Positions 28,552 to 37,123 of a DNA stretch of 64,000 bases are shown piece by piece. How positions within the stretch are numbered: position 1 is the first letter of the stretch; each line of letters starts with the position of its first letter. This DNA is from Desulfamplus sp. (GTDB taxonomy: Bacteria; Desulfobacterota; Desulfobacteria; Desulfobacterales; Desulfobacteraceae): contig JADGBE010000001.1 in assembly GCA_015231615.1 (NCBI GenBank), positions 152,133 to 216,132 of the forward strand, written 5' to 3'. A model generated the notes under the pieces. The model saw only the letters and a list, made by a program, of their open reading frames with translations. It was not told the DNA's origin and made no database searches. The position numbers and the translations under genes are program-made.

Positions 28552-30774
28552 ATGCTGGAATTGCACTCTGATATTGAGAAAAATAAAAAAAACTTTCTAC
28601 TTCACAACGTTGTGAGGCTAAGAGAGATGATTCGCTATCTTCCGAATGAGAAACTTAATCTTTTTAAACAGATTCCCTTTCTTATTCATGTAAATTCACC
28701 TGAGTTTCCGGGATATGTTAAGCTATCTGATACTAAATCAGCAGATTTCATTAACATACCTGAAGATAATATTTTTGGAGTATGGAATTTTGAGAATTCA
28801 GGATTTGCAAAAGATATAGCAGAAAATAATCCTGTGGCTAAAGAACTTTTGAACATAAAATGCCATCATCCAGTTGTTCAGGCAATTTATCATATTGGAA
28901 GTCTTGGCACTTTTACACAATCTGCAAAATCTGATTTTGATTTCTGGGTGGTCATTGAAAAAAATGATAATTTTAGTAGTAATTTTATAGATATTCTTCA
29001 TGAAAAATTAACTCTTATAACAACCTACAGCAGAAAAGCCTTTTCCCAAGAGGTTACTTTTTTTGTCCACTATGCCCACAATTTAAAAGACAATATTTTT
29101 GATAATCCAGATGATGAAGATTCAGTTGCAGTTCCAGAGCTTCTTTTAAAAGAGGAGTTTTATCGTACTTTCATAATGGTTGCTGGGAAAATTCCACTCT
29201 GGGCAGTTCAACCTTTATCTCTTACTTCTGAAGAGCTTTCTAAATTCAAAAAAGAGGCTCTTGATTATGGTGGATTTATTGATCTTGGCACATTTGACTC
29301 AATGCCAATCGAGGAGGTTCAGCGTGGGCTTTTATGGCAGATATGCAAAGCTCCTTATGATCCTGTGAAATCTGTTATAAAAGCCTCAATTACAGCAAGC
29401 TATAATGTGAATAAATTGGAGACATTAAATAAAGCCAAACCAATACTCTTGTGCGATATGGTAAAAGAGCGTTTTGGACAATCTATAATTGATGATTATG
29501 CAGCAGACCCATATATTATAGCATTTGATAGGATTCTTGAATTTTATACAGAGCTTGGAGATCAAAGAGCATTATCCCAAATTAAAGCAGCAATTTTCTT
29601 TAGATTATGCGGATTCCCTTTAGTTTCTCCTCCACCAAAAGATTCTCCTAAACGAAAGATTTTAGATAAATATATTAGAAAATGGCAGTTAAGCACTACA
29701 CGGTTAAAGAAATTGCTTGATTATCAAAATTGGTCTGAATCTGAGAAAACTTTATTTGATCACACTATGATTGATAGGCTCTACTTGCTCTACAAAGCAT
29801 CTCTTCAACACTGCACAACTATAGATAAAGAGAAAAAAGGTGATTCAAACTCTCTTTTAAGTAAGGATAAGGATAAAAGTTATTCAGAACTTCCTTTAAA
29901 TAAGAATAAACGAGAGAATGATTTAAGAATCCTAAAAAACAAAGTTGATAAAATCACCCTTAAAAAAAAAGGAGTGCTGCCAAAAGCATCAACATATCTT
30001 AAATTAAAGCCACAGGATAATTTGACTATTATTTCAAAAGAAAATGAGAATAGTAGCCCCTCCTACTATGAGTGGCTACTATTCTCTCCTGTGAAGCAAA
30101 AGGGGCAATCTCAAAATAATCAAAGTCCAAATAGCAATATCGAAAATAGACAAAGCCCAAATAACAATATGACAATTAAATATGATGCTACAAAAATTAG
30201 ATACAACCTTCTCTACTCTTCCAAATATTTTATGGAGACACTCGGCTTTAGCATGTATAACCATATTTATATTAGAGGAACAACAAATTTGAAGATGCAG
30301 ACGCCTTTTAAATTATATGGTTCTCTTGAGAAAATATCAGATTGTGATGATATATATCTTGCTCTTCAGCCATGGATGCCACTTTCAGACGAACCATTTT
30401 TATCTGAACCTTTTTGGGAAAAGATTATTGTGCTTCTGTTCACTGAGCAAAGAGCTGAATTTCTCATTAGAAACTCATGGGGAGAGATTTTCTTTGAAAC
30501 GGTGAGCCTTGATAAGTTTGCCAACTTTGAAGAAAAATGTTATCACACAGCAATGAAGATTCTTGAATATCACATAAAAGGCTCTAACTACTCAATATTT
30601 CAGATGGGATTAAAACCAATAGAAAAATTTAGCCAAAAGATTAAAACTATTGTTGAAGATACCAAAATTCTTAGGAGTAGCTCAAAGAATATAGATAGCT
30701 TAGAAAAAAATGGATCAGAAAATATTTCTGACATAAATATAGTTCAAAGGAGACCATACCTTGATTCAATCTGA
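28552..30774 (+). CDS. Class I adenylate cyclase family protein
   Basis: A 740-residue cytoplasmic protein resembling enterobacterial CyaA: IPFLIHVNSPEFPGYV near residue 45, the nucleotidyltransferase motif GSLGTFTQSAKSDFDFWV (about 117-134, the Gly-Ser and DxD metal ligands), IPLWAVQPL, FIDLGTFDSMPIEEVQRGLLWQ, and PYDPVKSVIKASI. The catalytic part seems complete. The distal region differs from E. coli CyaA: a Lys/Asn/Ser-rich low-complexity segment (about 425-540) precedes a divergent C-terminus. It should make cAMP from ATP. It overlaps the next gene by 14 bases, suggesting functional coupling. No Shine-Dalgarno sequence is clear. Confidence 0.82.
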   Translation: MLELHSDIEKNKKNFLLHNVVRLREMIRYLPNEKLNLFKQIPFLIHVNSPEFPGYVKLSDTKSADFINIPEDNIFGVWNFENSGFAKDIAENNPVAKELLNIKCHHPVVQAIYHIGSLGTFTQSAKSDFDFWVVIEKNDNFSSNFIDILHEKLTLITTYSRKAFSQEVTFFVHYAHNLKDNIFDNPDDEDSVAVPELLLKEEFYRTFIMVAGKIPLWAVQPLSLTSEELSKFKKEALDYGGFIDLGTFDSMPIEEVQRGLLWQICKAPYDPVKSVIKASITASYNVNKLETLNKAKPILLCDMVKERFGQSIIDDYAADPYIIAFDRILEFYTELGDQRALSQIKAAIFFRLCGFPLVSPPPKDSPKRKILDKYIRKWQLSTTRLKKLLDYQNWSESEKTLFDHTMIDRLYLLYKASLQHCTTIDKEKKGDSNSLLSKDKDKSYSELPLNKNKRENDLRILKNKVDKITLKKKGVLPKASTYLKLKPQDNLTIISKENENSSPSYYEWLLFSPVKQKGQSQNNQSPNSNIENRQSPNNNMTIKYDATKIRYNLLYSSKYFMETLGFSMYNHIYIRGTTNLKMQTPFKLYGSLEKISDCDDIYLALQPWMPLSDEPFLSEPFWEKIIVLLFTEQRAEFLIRNSWGEIFFETVSLDKFANFEEKCYHTAMKILEYHIKGSNYSIFQMGLKPIEKFSQKIKTIVEDTKILRSSSKNIDSLEKNGSENISDINIVQRRPYLDSI

Positions 30775-31861
30775 ATTATACCCCACCACAAAATCTGATT
30801 CTAAAATGCAAGATGAAGCTGATTCAAATAAATTAATTGGCTCGAACAAAACATCGCAATCACATATTCTTATTGTTAATGATGACCCAAGGACATTAGC
30901 AGGATTAACAAAAGCTATCCAGAAATTAGGATTTCCAAATACTATATCTGTTCAGACAGATGAAAAAGCAGTTCTTGCAACAGGAAAAAGAGATATTTAC
31001 TGTATGATATGTGCATATAATACAGTAAATATTAACGGAATTAGCTTTCTAAAGATGATGAGAAAAAAAGATAAATATTTTGATACCCCTTTTTTTCTAA
31101 CTGATCCCGCATTTACAACAGTTAAAGTTTTAAAAGCTGGTCATGCTGGTGTTACAGGGCTTCTTGTTATGCCTTGCACCGTAAAAATATTGGAAGAGAA
31201 GATAACAGGCACACTTGGTAAACCAAAGGAGATAGTTGTAGGCAATGCTGAAAAGCAGGTCGCTAAAGGTTCAAATCTTATAAAAGATGGAAAATATAGC
31301 GAGGCAATTGATGAGTTTAAGTCAATGGTCAACCAAAAAGAGAATCCTGAGTATTATTACAATATTGGTTATATAAAAAGTATTCAAGGGAAACACTCTG
31401 AAGCTATTGTAGCATTTAGAAAAGCAACACAGCTTGATAGGCTTTTTGCCAAAGCATACGAAGAGATGGGAAGGGCATATCGTGCATTGGGACAATACGA
31501 TAAAGCAGATGAGTGTTTAAGCTATGCAGCCCAGATACATCTTGATAGAGATAATGATGGTCATGCAGAAGATATTTTAAATGAGATATTACAACTTGGG
31601 TCAGACTCTTTAAATGTGTTTAATTCATTGGGAGTTATTTATCGGAAAAGAGGCGATCATACGACAGCATTGACTCATTATACAAAAGCATTAAAGATTC
31701 ACCCAGATGAACCAAATATCTACTACAATATGGGAAGAATCTATTTAGATATGAAGGACTCAGATAAGGCAAGGGAGTTTTTCCAAAAAGCAGTAGAGAT
31801 AGATAGCAGTTTCAAAGAGGCAAGACAGGTTATAAAAGCTATTGATCTTGGTATGCTTTAG
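30761..31861 (+). CDS. Degenerate receiver domain with TPR repeats
   Basis: A 366-residue protein. The N-terminal half (about 35-155) folds like a CheY receiver (HILIVNDDPRTLAGLTKA), but the phosphoacceptor Asp is replaced (MICAYNTVNINGISF where SDWNMP-type sequence is expected) and the conserved Lys is missing (LLVMPCT), so it cannot be phosphorylated normally. About five TPR motifs fill 175-360 (YYNIGYIKSIQGKHSEAI, AYEEMGRAYRALGQYDKAD, YYNMGRIYLDMKDSDKA). The start is TTG 30761 behind AAAGGAG. It overlaps the adenylate-cyclase-like gene by 14 bases, so it is probably its partner or scaffold. Confidence 0.82.
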   Translation: MIQSELYPTTKSDSKMQDEADSNKLIGSNKTSQSHILIVNDDPRTLAGLTKAIQKLGFPNTISVQTDEKAVLATGKRDIYCMICAYNTVNINGISFLKMMRKKDKYFDTPFFLTDPAFTTVKVLKAGHAGVTGLLVMPCTVKILEEKITGTLGKPKEIVVGNAEKQVAKGSNLIKDGKYSEAIDEFKSMVNQKENPEYYYNIGYIKSIQGKHSEAIVAFRKATQLDRLFAKAYEEMGRAYRALGQYDKADECLSYAAQIHLDRDNDGHAEDILNEILQLGSDSLNVFNSLGVIYRKRGDHTTALTHYTKALKIHPDEPNIYYNMGRIYLDMKDSDKAREFFQKAVEIDSSFKEARQVIKAIDLGML

Positions 31862-31867
31862 TTTTGC

Positions 31868-31952
31868 AGCCCAGAGCTAAAGCCAGGGCTAATTGTCCAA
31901 GTCCTCTTAAGAGGACTTCTTTTAACTTAGCCGATGGTTTTAACCATCGGCT
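31868..31952 (+). repeat. Three-hairpin repeat element, copy 1
   Basis: Three palindromic modules in a row: module 1 at 31868-31890 (AGCCC...GGGCT with AGAGCTAAAGC inside), module 2 at 31899-31918 (perfect palindrome AAGTCCTCTTAAGAGGACTT), and module 3 at 31929-31952 (AGCCGATGGT-TTTA-ACCATCGGCT). The same order is seen, in reverse orientation, at 41833-41916 and 48744-48827. Confidence 0.85.
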
Positions 31953-32002
31953 GAAAGAAAAATTGAATAAAATTCAATATAGTAAAAAGGTATTTAGATT
32001 AC

Positions 32003-32614
32003 ATGATCGATTTTGAATTTAGTAGAACCATCAAGGGGTTTATGGCGGATATAGAGGCTATACGCCTTTATGAAGTTGCTTTTGAAGCATCTAAAATAGG
32101 ACCATGTTTAGAGATTGGAAGCTATTGCGGAAAATCTGCATATTTTATAGGAAGTGCGTGTAAACAAAATAACGGAATTTTATACTCTATAGATCACCAC
32201 AGAGGGTCAGAAGAGCAGCAATTTGGAGAAGAGTATTTTGATCCTGAGTTATATGATGATGAACTTAAACGGGTAGATACATCTAAATTTTTTATAAACA
32301 CTCTTGAGAAAGCAAAACTTTTAGAGAACGTAGTCCCAATTATATCTTCATCAGCAGTTGTGGGTAAAATGTGGTCAACCCCACTATCTATGCTATTTAT
32401 TGATGGGGGGCATACCTTTGAAGCTGCAATGAACGATTATGCAATATGGTCAAAGCATATTATATCAGGTGGTTTTCTTGTTATACACGATATATTCATT
32501 GATCCTTCAAAGGGGGGGCAAGCTCCGCGTCAGGTTTACGAAAACGCTTTAGAATCAGGGTTATATAACCCTCTGGAGATGACTGAAACACTTGGTGTGC
32601 TTCACAAGAAGTAA
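32003..32614 (+). CDS. Class I SAM-dependent methyltransferase (Methyltransf_24 type)
   Basis: A 203-residue protein. SAM-binding motif I is CLEIGSYCGKSAYFIG (about 35-50), an acidic strand-2 end follows (YSIDHHRGSEEQQ), and the strand-4 motif is MLFIDGGHTFEAAMNDYAIW, ending GGFLVIHDIF. These are typical of the macrocin-O-methyltransferase-like group. Substrate unknown; members often act on sugars or lipids. It stands alone between a repeat element and a converging HdrB-like gene. The ribosome site is weak. Confidence 0.82.
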   Translation: MIDFEFSRTIKGFMADIEAIRLYEVAFEASKIGPCLEIGSYCGKSAYFIGSACKQNNGILYSIDHHRGSEEQQFGEEYFDPELYDDELKRVDTSKFFINTLEKAKLLENVVPIISSSAVVGKMWSTPLSMLFIDGGHTFEAAMNDYAIWSKHIISGGFLVIHDIFIDPSKGGQAPRQVYENALESGLYNPLEMTETLGVLHKK

Positions 32615-32671
32615 GGCAAATCTTTAAAAAAAATTCCATTCAAATGGCAACAAACTGCGATTAAAAGTTTA

Positions 32672-33565
32672 TTAAATTATCCCTTTTGATTTTAACATAG
32701 GTAAAGGATCAACTATATGCCTCTTAAACCAACCTTTATAATCTTTAATCCCCATTGCTAAACTCAAAATTTCAGAGAAATGGAGCGTTGGAATAGGATT
32801 TTTTATTGAACAACGTATTTCTAAATTAAGATGACACATTGCACACGCAGTAACAATACAATCCGCTCCTGATTCTAATGCCTGCCCCATTATGCCATTA
32901 ACTATTGGAGTTACAATATCTGGTCTTGATGCTGAAAGAAAAGTTCCGCAGCATCTTGAGCTATAAGACCATAGATAACTTTTAGCCCCTAATGAAGAGA
33001 GTATCTTCTCAATTAAACCATGATAATTGGGCATTTTATTCATTTCAGGTGGACGAGCAAGCATACAGCCATAATAAGGAACAAAACTTATGTTCTCTAA
33101 TGGCAATTTTTTTAAGGGCGTTTTACTTTTACCATTTTTGTTATCTATTTCTACATTATCAATAAAAGCTGGCAAATTGATATTTGAGAGCATCTCAAAA
33201 AAGTGGATTATTTTTAAATCCTTATTAAATTGCTTTCCCCACATCTTTTTATAATCATTTTGTAAATCAGAATTATTGGAAAGATGGAGGTGTGTCTGCT
33301 GAAGCCTTAAAAGACAACTTGGACACGCAGCAAGAAGTGGACGGTCAGGCAATGCAAGCGAAAGATTTCTTGAAGCTAATCCAAAAGCTGTTTTTGAATC
33401 AATGCTATGAGCAGATGATGAACCACAGCAGTTCCAATCTTCAAGTTCAATAAGCTCATAACCTATGCTTCTGCAGAATTTTATTAAAGAGATGTTATTC
33501 TCTTTTGCCGAAGTCGCAAGAGAACAGCCTGGAAAATATGATATTTCAATAAGTTTTTTATCCAT
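32672..33565 (-). CDS. HdrB-like CCG-domain protein (heterodisulfide reductase subunit B family)
   Basis: A 297-residue protein with two CCG domains that bind unusual [4Fe-4S] clusters. The first has C14, C46-C47 (DWNCCG) and C81-x2-C84 (ACPSC). The second has YYGCMLARP, SSRCCGTF and TACAMC. The family acts in electron transfer to disulfides or quinones in methanogens and sulfate reducers. GGAGGAG lies upstream of the ATG. No HdrA, HdrC or flavin partner is beside it, so its electron route is unknown. Confidence 0.88.
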   Translation of the reverse strand: MDKKLIEISYFPGCSLATSAKENNISLIKFCRSIGYELIELEDWNCCGSSSAHSIDSKTAFGLASRNLSLALPDRPLLAACPSCLLRLQQTHLHLSNNSDLQNDYKKMWGKQFNKDLKIIHFFEMLSNINLPAFIDNVEIDNKNGKSKTPLKKLPLENISFVPYYGCMLARPPEMNKMPNYHGLIEKILSSLGAKSYLWSYSSRCCGTFLSASRPDIVTPIVNGIMGQALESGADCIVTACAMCHLNLEIRCSIKNPIPTLHFSEILSLAMGIKDYKGWFKRHIVDPLPMLKSKGII

Positions 33566-33623
33566 TTACGATTCTAAAGCTCCTCCCATTCAAAACCAAT
33601 TTAAAATTGTTTCTAACCTGCAT

Positions 33624-34799
33624 TTATATATTCAGATAAACAATGATTGATGTACCTTCTTCATCAGAAGTTTTCATTTTAATTTCACCCTTTTGTGTTT
33701 GTGCAATAAGTTTAGCACTATATGCCCCAAGACCTGTTCCTTTACGTTTGCCTGATGTTGCATATTTATTAAAAAATCTTTCACGAATATTTGCTGGAAC
33801 AGCACCATCATTGTGAATGGAGATCATAGCTTTATCACCAACAGTTGAAAGTATAATATCTATAATCCCATATTCGGGTGATGCCTCAATCGCATTTTGC
33901 ATCAAATTAGAAAGCATAGAATAACAAAGCAAAGTTTCGCCTTTCACAGTAAAAGATTCCTGTTTTCCCTCTTCAACTCTCTCTTTGTCAGATTTTATAC
34001 CCTCAATAATATAACTATAAGAGTGAGAGCCATTTACAATAAATGAGATAGATAATTTTTTAAATTTAATATTTTGTTCTAATTCGTTTAATATATTCTT
34101 TATAACAATGAGAATATCAACTGGTTCTGGATTAAAAGTATAAACGCCTGTTTCCATTTTAAAAAGATCTAAAGAGAGGTTTATCATATTGAGCATTTTA
34201 TAACCACAAGCAACAATGTGTTCAAGATATTCAGTTTGAGATTCATTAAGACCACCCTGAAACTTGATAAGCTGTGGAAAATTGATAATTCCATTAAGTG
34301 GGGTTTTAAGATCGTGTCGAGTTATATTTTCTATATCTTCTTTAAGGCGACCAATTTGAATAAGCTCTTTATTTTGTTCCTCAAGCTGCTTGGCTTGTGA
34401 TTTAAGACACTTATGGGCAAGCCTAAGCTCTATATGATTTTTAACTCTGGCACGAACAATGGGAGGATTTAATGGTTTTATAATATAATCAATTGCACCA
34501 AGCTCAAGCCCTTTTGTTTCATCTTCAATATCGCCCATAGCCGTTACGAAGATTATAGGTATATTTGCGGTAATTGGATTAGATTTTAGTTGCCTACACG
34601 TTTCATATCCATCTATTTCAGGCATTATTATATCCAAAAGGATTAAATCAGGATTTGCCTGTAAAGCTATTTCTATCGCCTCTTTTCCGCCTGTAGCAAC
34701 CATTATTTCATAAAGACCGTCAAGTGCATCAACAAGAACATCAATGCTCACTTCATTGTCATCAACAATTAAAATTTTACACTCAGAAAGAGGTCTCAT
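33624..34799 (-). CDS. Receiver-histidine kinase protein
   Basis: A 391-residue cytoplasmic protein: a CheY receiver (8-122; ILIVDDNE, LILLDIIMPEIDG with the acceptor Asp, conserved Lys in DYIIKPL), a coiled coil, a HisKA domain with H-box RHDLKTPLNG (about 163) and a HATPase domain (NLMQNAIEAS N-box, KRKGTGLGAYSAKLIA G-box). It lacks a membrane anchor, so it is probably driven by another kinase through its receiver. Its kinase core closely resembles that of the 917-residue kinase at 45936 (RHDLKSPLN, RERFF[DN]KY, SAKL). Confidence 0.88.
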   Translation of the reverse strand: MRPLSECKILIVDDNEVSIDVLVDALDGLYEIMVATGGKEAIEIALQANPDLILLDIIMPEIDGYETCRQLKSNPITANIPIIFVTAMGDIEDETKGLELGAIDYIIKPLNPPIVRARVKNHIELRLAHKCLKSQAKQLEEQNKELIQIGRLKEDIENITRHDLKTPLNGIINFPQLIKFQGGLNESQTEYLEHIVACGYKMLNMINLSLDLFKMETGVYTFNPEPVDILIVIKNILNELEQNIKFKKLSISFIVNGSHSYSYIIEGIKSDKERVEEGKQESFTVKGETLLCYSMLSNLMQNAIEASPEYGIIDIILSTVGDKAMISIHNDGAVPANIRERFFNKYATSGKRKGTGLGAYSAKLIAQTQKGEIKMKTSDEEGTSIIVYLNI

Positions 34800-34995
34800 A
34801 TTTTCTCCGGTTGCTTTGAAAATGCTTCAAGTAGTGGTAATGTTCCAACATTGTTGTTAGGCAAATTATATTATTTTTCCTAATTCATATCTATTAATGA
34901 ATAGCTCAATTATTATGCCATATATTTGTGATAATTTAGAATATATTAATAAATGAGATTGCAAAAATCGAGAAAGAGATGGGTTTTTGAATTTA

Positions 34996-35769
34996 TCAAC
35001 TCTTCCCTCTTGCCTTTATCATTGAACAGTATGGACCAAATAGTGTTTTATAGTCTGCTTTCCCTTTTGTCAGAATAGTTGGGAAAAATCTAATTTCATT
35101 GTCGTTTATTACTATATTAGAACTATTTGCTAAAGCCTCGAGATCATATAATGTCCTAAACTCAGGACCAATTAATATATAGTAAATATATCGTCTCTTC
35201 TGCATACTCATCTGCTGCATGAATTTATGAAAATCTTGATTTTTTAAAGGCATATCTTCATACCTGCTGTGATAGATAATTATGGCATAATCTTTAAATC
35301 TTATGCTGCTTATCGCCTCATCTATATTTTGGGGAATATATATCTGGTATGACTCTGCTTTTAGGGTTTCAGAGATTTTATTTAGCATTGCTTTGTCAGA
35401 GACGATTACCATTGCTGTTAAAATATTTTCAACAAGGTTACTGTCAAGATTTGAACCACTTACAAGCCATGAAATATCGGGAGGATTTGGTGGTGAAGGA
35501 GCTTGGACTGGAATCGTATTTGCATATTTTTGTGGCGATGGTTTATCCTCTTGCTTAACATTTACACCATCAGATAGAACTTCATTGACATTTAAACTCT
35601 CATCTGGTGGAAACCCATCAGTATTAAGCTCAATAACCTCTTTGCATGAAGGGCACTTGAATTTTAGCGTCTGACCCTCTGGCAACTTTGCAAGAGCTAC
35701 TAAGAGTCTCTCTTTATTAGCATCAGAAAGACGTAGATTTTGATTACAATGAGGGCATTCTGAAATCAT
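34996..35769 (-). CDS. Zinc-ribbon protein with a receiver-like domain
   Basis: A 257-residue protein. The N-terminus is an MJ0042-type zinc ribbon (CPHCNQNLRL ... FKCPSCKEV). An acidic and Pro-rich linker follows, then a domain of about 130 residues patterned like a CheY receiver (MVIVSDKAMLNKISETLKAE) but without a conserved phospho-acceptor Asp (YAIIIYHSRYED). I chose ATG 35769, where the zinc ribbon begins and an AGAGGA site is near; the frame is open to 35895. It lies 132 bp downstream of pilT on the same strand, so a link to pilus motility is possible. Function unknown. Confidence 0.7.
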   Translation of the reverse strand: MISECPHCNQNLRLSDANKERLLVALAKLPEGQTLKFKCPSCKEVIELNTDGFPPDESLNVNEVLSDGVNVKQEDKPSPQKYANTIPVQAPSPPNPPDISWLVSGSNLDSNLVENILTAMVIVSDKAMLNKISETLKAESYQIYIPQNIDEAISSIRFKDYAIIIYHSRYEDMPLKNQDFHKFMQQMSMQKRRYIYYILIGPEFRTLYDLEALANSSNIVINDNEIRFFPTILTKGKADYKTLFGPYCSMIKARGKS

Positions 35770-35901
35770 AAATATATTATCCTCTCTAAATAGTATGAAT
35801 AAATATGTTGTAGCGTTTATTAGAACTTTAAACCACGTCATCTGGCGTGGATAGGTCGATTCAAGCGATTTTTTTACTAAAAAACTTAAAGACATCTTAA
35901 T

Positions 35902-37104
35902 TTATTGCGGATTAGCAGCTTGTTCTTCAGGTGGCGGTGTTTCCTCTTCCTCTTTTCTCCAGTCAATTGTCAAACCATCAATATCTGTGGTCTTTTCTCC
36001 TCTTTGTCTCTTTAAAACATCCATTCCTCTTGAGAGTGCGTTTTTCTGAGAACAGTAGGCATAAGCAGTCTCTTCTGATACTAATTTATCTTTAAAAAGA
36101 TTCAAAATATGTTGGTCAAATGTCTGCATACCAAATGCTCTGCCATTAGATATTATATCGCTGTAGGTTTTGCCCTCTGATTCTCCATTTAATATTACGT
36201 CTTTTACTCGCAGGTTCATGCCCATAATTTCAAGTGCTGCCACTCTACCACCACCGTTTTTAGGCAAAAGACGCTGACATACAATAAATCTAACCGTATC
36301 TGCAAGTCTGTTTCTAATCTGCTCTTGCTCCTCTTGTTCAAACATACCAAGTATTCTGTTTATTGTTTGACCTGCATCAACCGTATGAAGCGTGCTTACA
36401 ACAAGGTGTCCTGTTTCAGCAGCAGCAAGCCCTATCTCCATTGTTTCACGGTCTCTCATCTCACCTACAAGTATAACCTTAGGAGCTTGTCTTAATGCAG
36501 CCCTTAGCCCTGTAGCAAAAGAGTCATAATCATTTCCAAGCTCACGTTGGTTAAATGTTGCTTTTTTATGAGGGTGAACAAACTCAACAGGGTCTTCAAG
36601 AGTTACAACGTGGATCGATTTCTTTTCATTAATCTCATTTAACAGGGCAGCAAGGGTGGTCGATTTTCCAGAACCTGTAGAGCCAGTAACTAAAATTAGA
36701 CCATTTTTCTCTCCTGCCATTTTATGAAAAATTGGAGGTAAACCAAGTTTTTCAATACTTGGAATAGTTGTCTCAAGTTTTCGTAGTATTGTAGTTAGAT
36801 GGTTTTTTTGTTTAAAAATATTTACCCTAAATCTTGCCTTATTACCCAACCAGTATGATAAGTCGCAAGAGCCTCTATTTACAAGGTCTTCAAGAAGCCT
36901 TTGATCTCCTCCGATAAGGTTTAAGGCAAACACCTCTGCCTGAAAAGGGGTAAGTTCCAAAACCTCTGGAATCACAGGAATATCGGTAAGCTGTCCAGAA
37001 GATTCAACTTGTAACGCTTTTCCAACCGTTACATTAAGGTCTGAGACATTACCAAAGGTCTCCAACATACATGTAATCCAATAATCAATTTCAGGTTGTT
37101 TCAT
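35902..37104 (-). CDS. PilT/PilU-type twitching motility ATPase
   Basis: A 400-residue GspE-family ATPase driving type IV pilus retraction. Walker A is GSTGSGKSTT, the Asp box TLEDPVEFVH, Walker B ILVGEMRDRETM, and the His box STLHTVDA. The C-terminus ends in an acidic Pro-rich tail unlike standard PilT. It follows the 1002-residue membrane protein by 19 bp, so they form an operon. No other pilus genes are in the window, and PilT and PilU cannot be told apart with confidence. Confidence 0.9.
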   Translation of the reverse strand: MKQPEIDYWITCMLETFGNVSDLNVTVGKALQVESSGQLTDIPVIPEVLELTPFQAEVFALNLIGGDQRLLEDLVNRGSCDLSYWLGNKARFRVNIFKQKNHLTTILRKLETTIPSIEKLGLPPIFHKMAGEKNGLILVTGSTGSGKSTTLAALLNEINEKKSIHVVTLEDPVEFVHPHKKATFNQRELGNDYDSFATGLRAALRQAPKVILVGEMRDRETMEIGLAAAETGHLVVSTLHTVDAGQTINRILGMFEQEEQEQIRNRLADTVRFIVCQRLLPKNGGGRVAALEIMGMNLRVKDVILNGESEGKTYSDIISNGRAFGMQTFDQHILNLFKDKLVSEETAYAYCSQKNALSRGMDVLKRQRGEKTTDIDGLTIDWRKEEEETPPPEEQAANPQ

Positions 37105-37123
37105 AATTTTTTTCCTTTGATTA

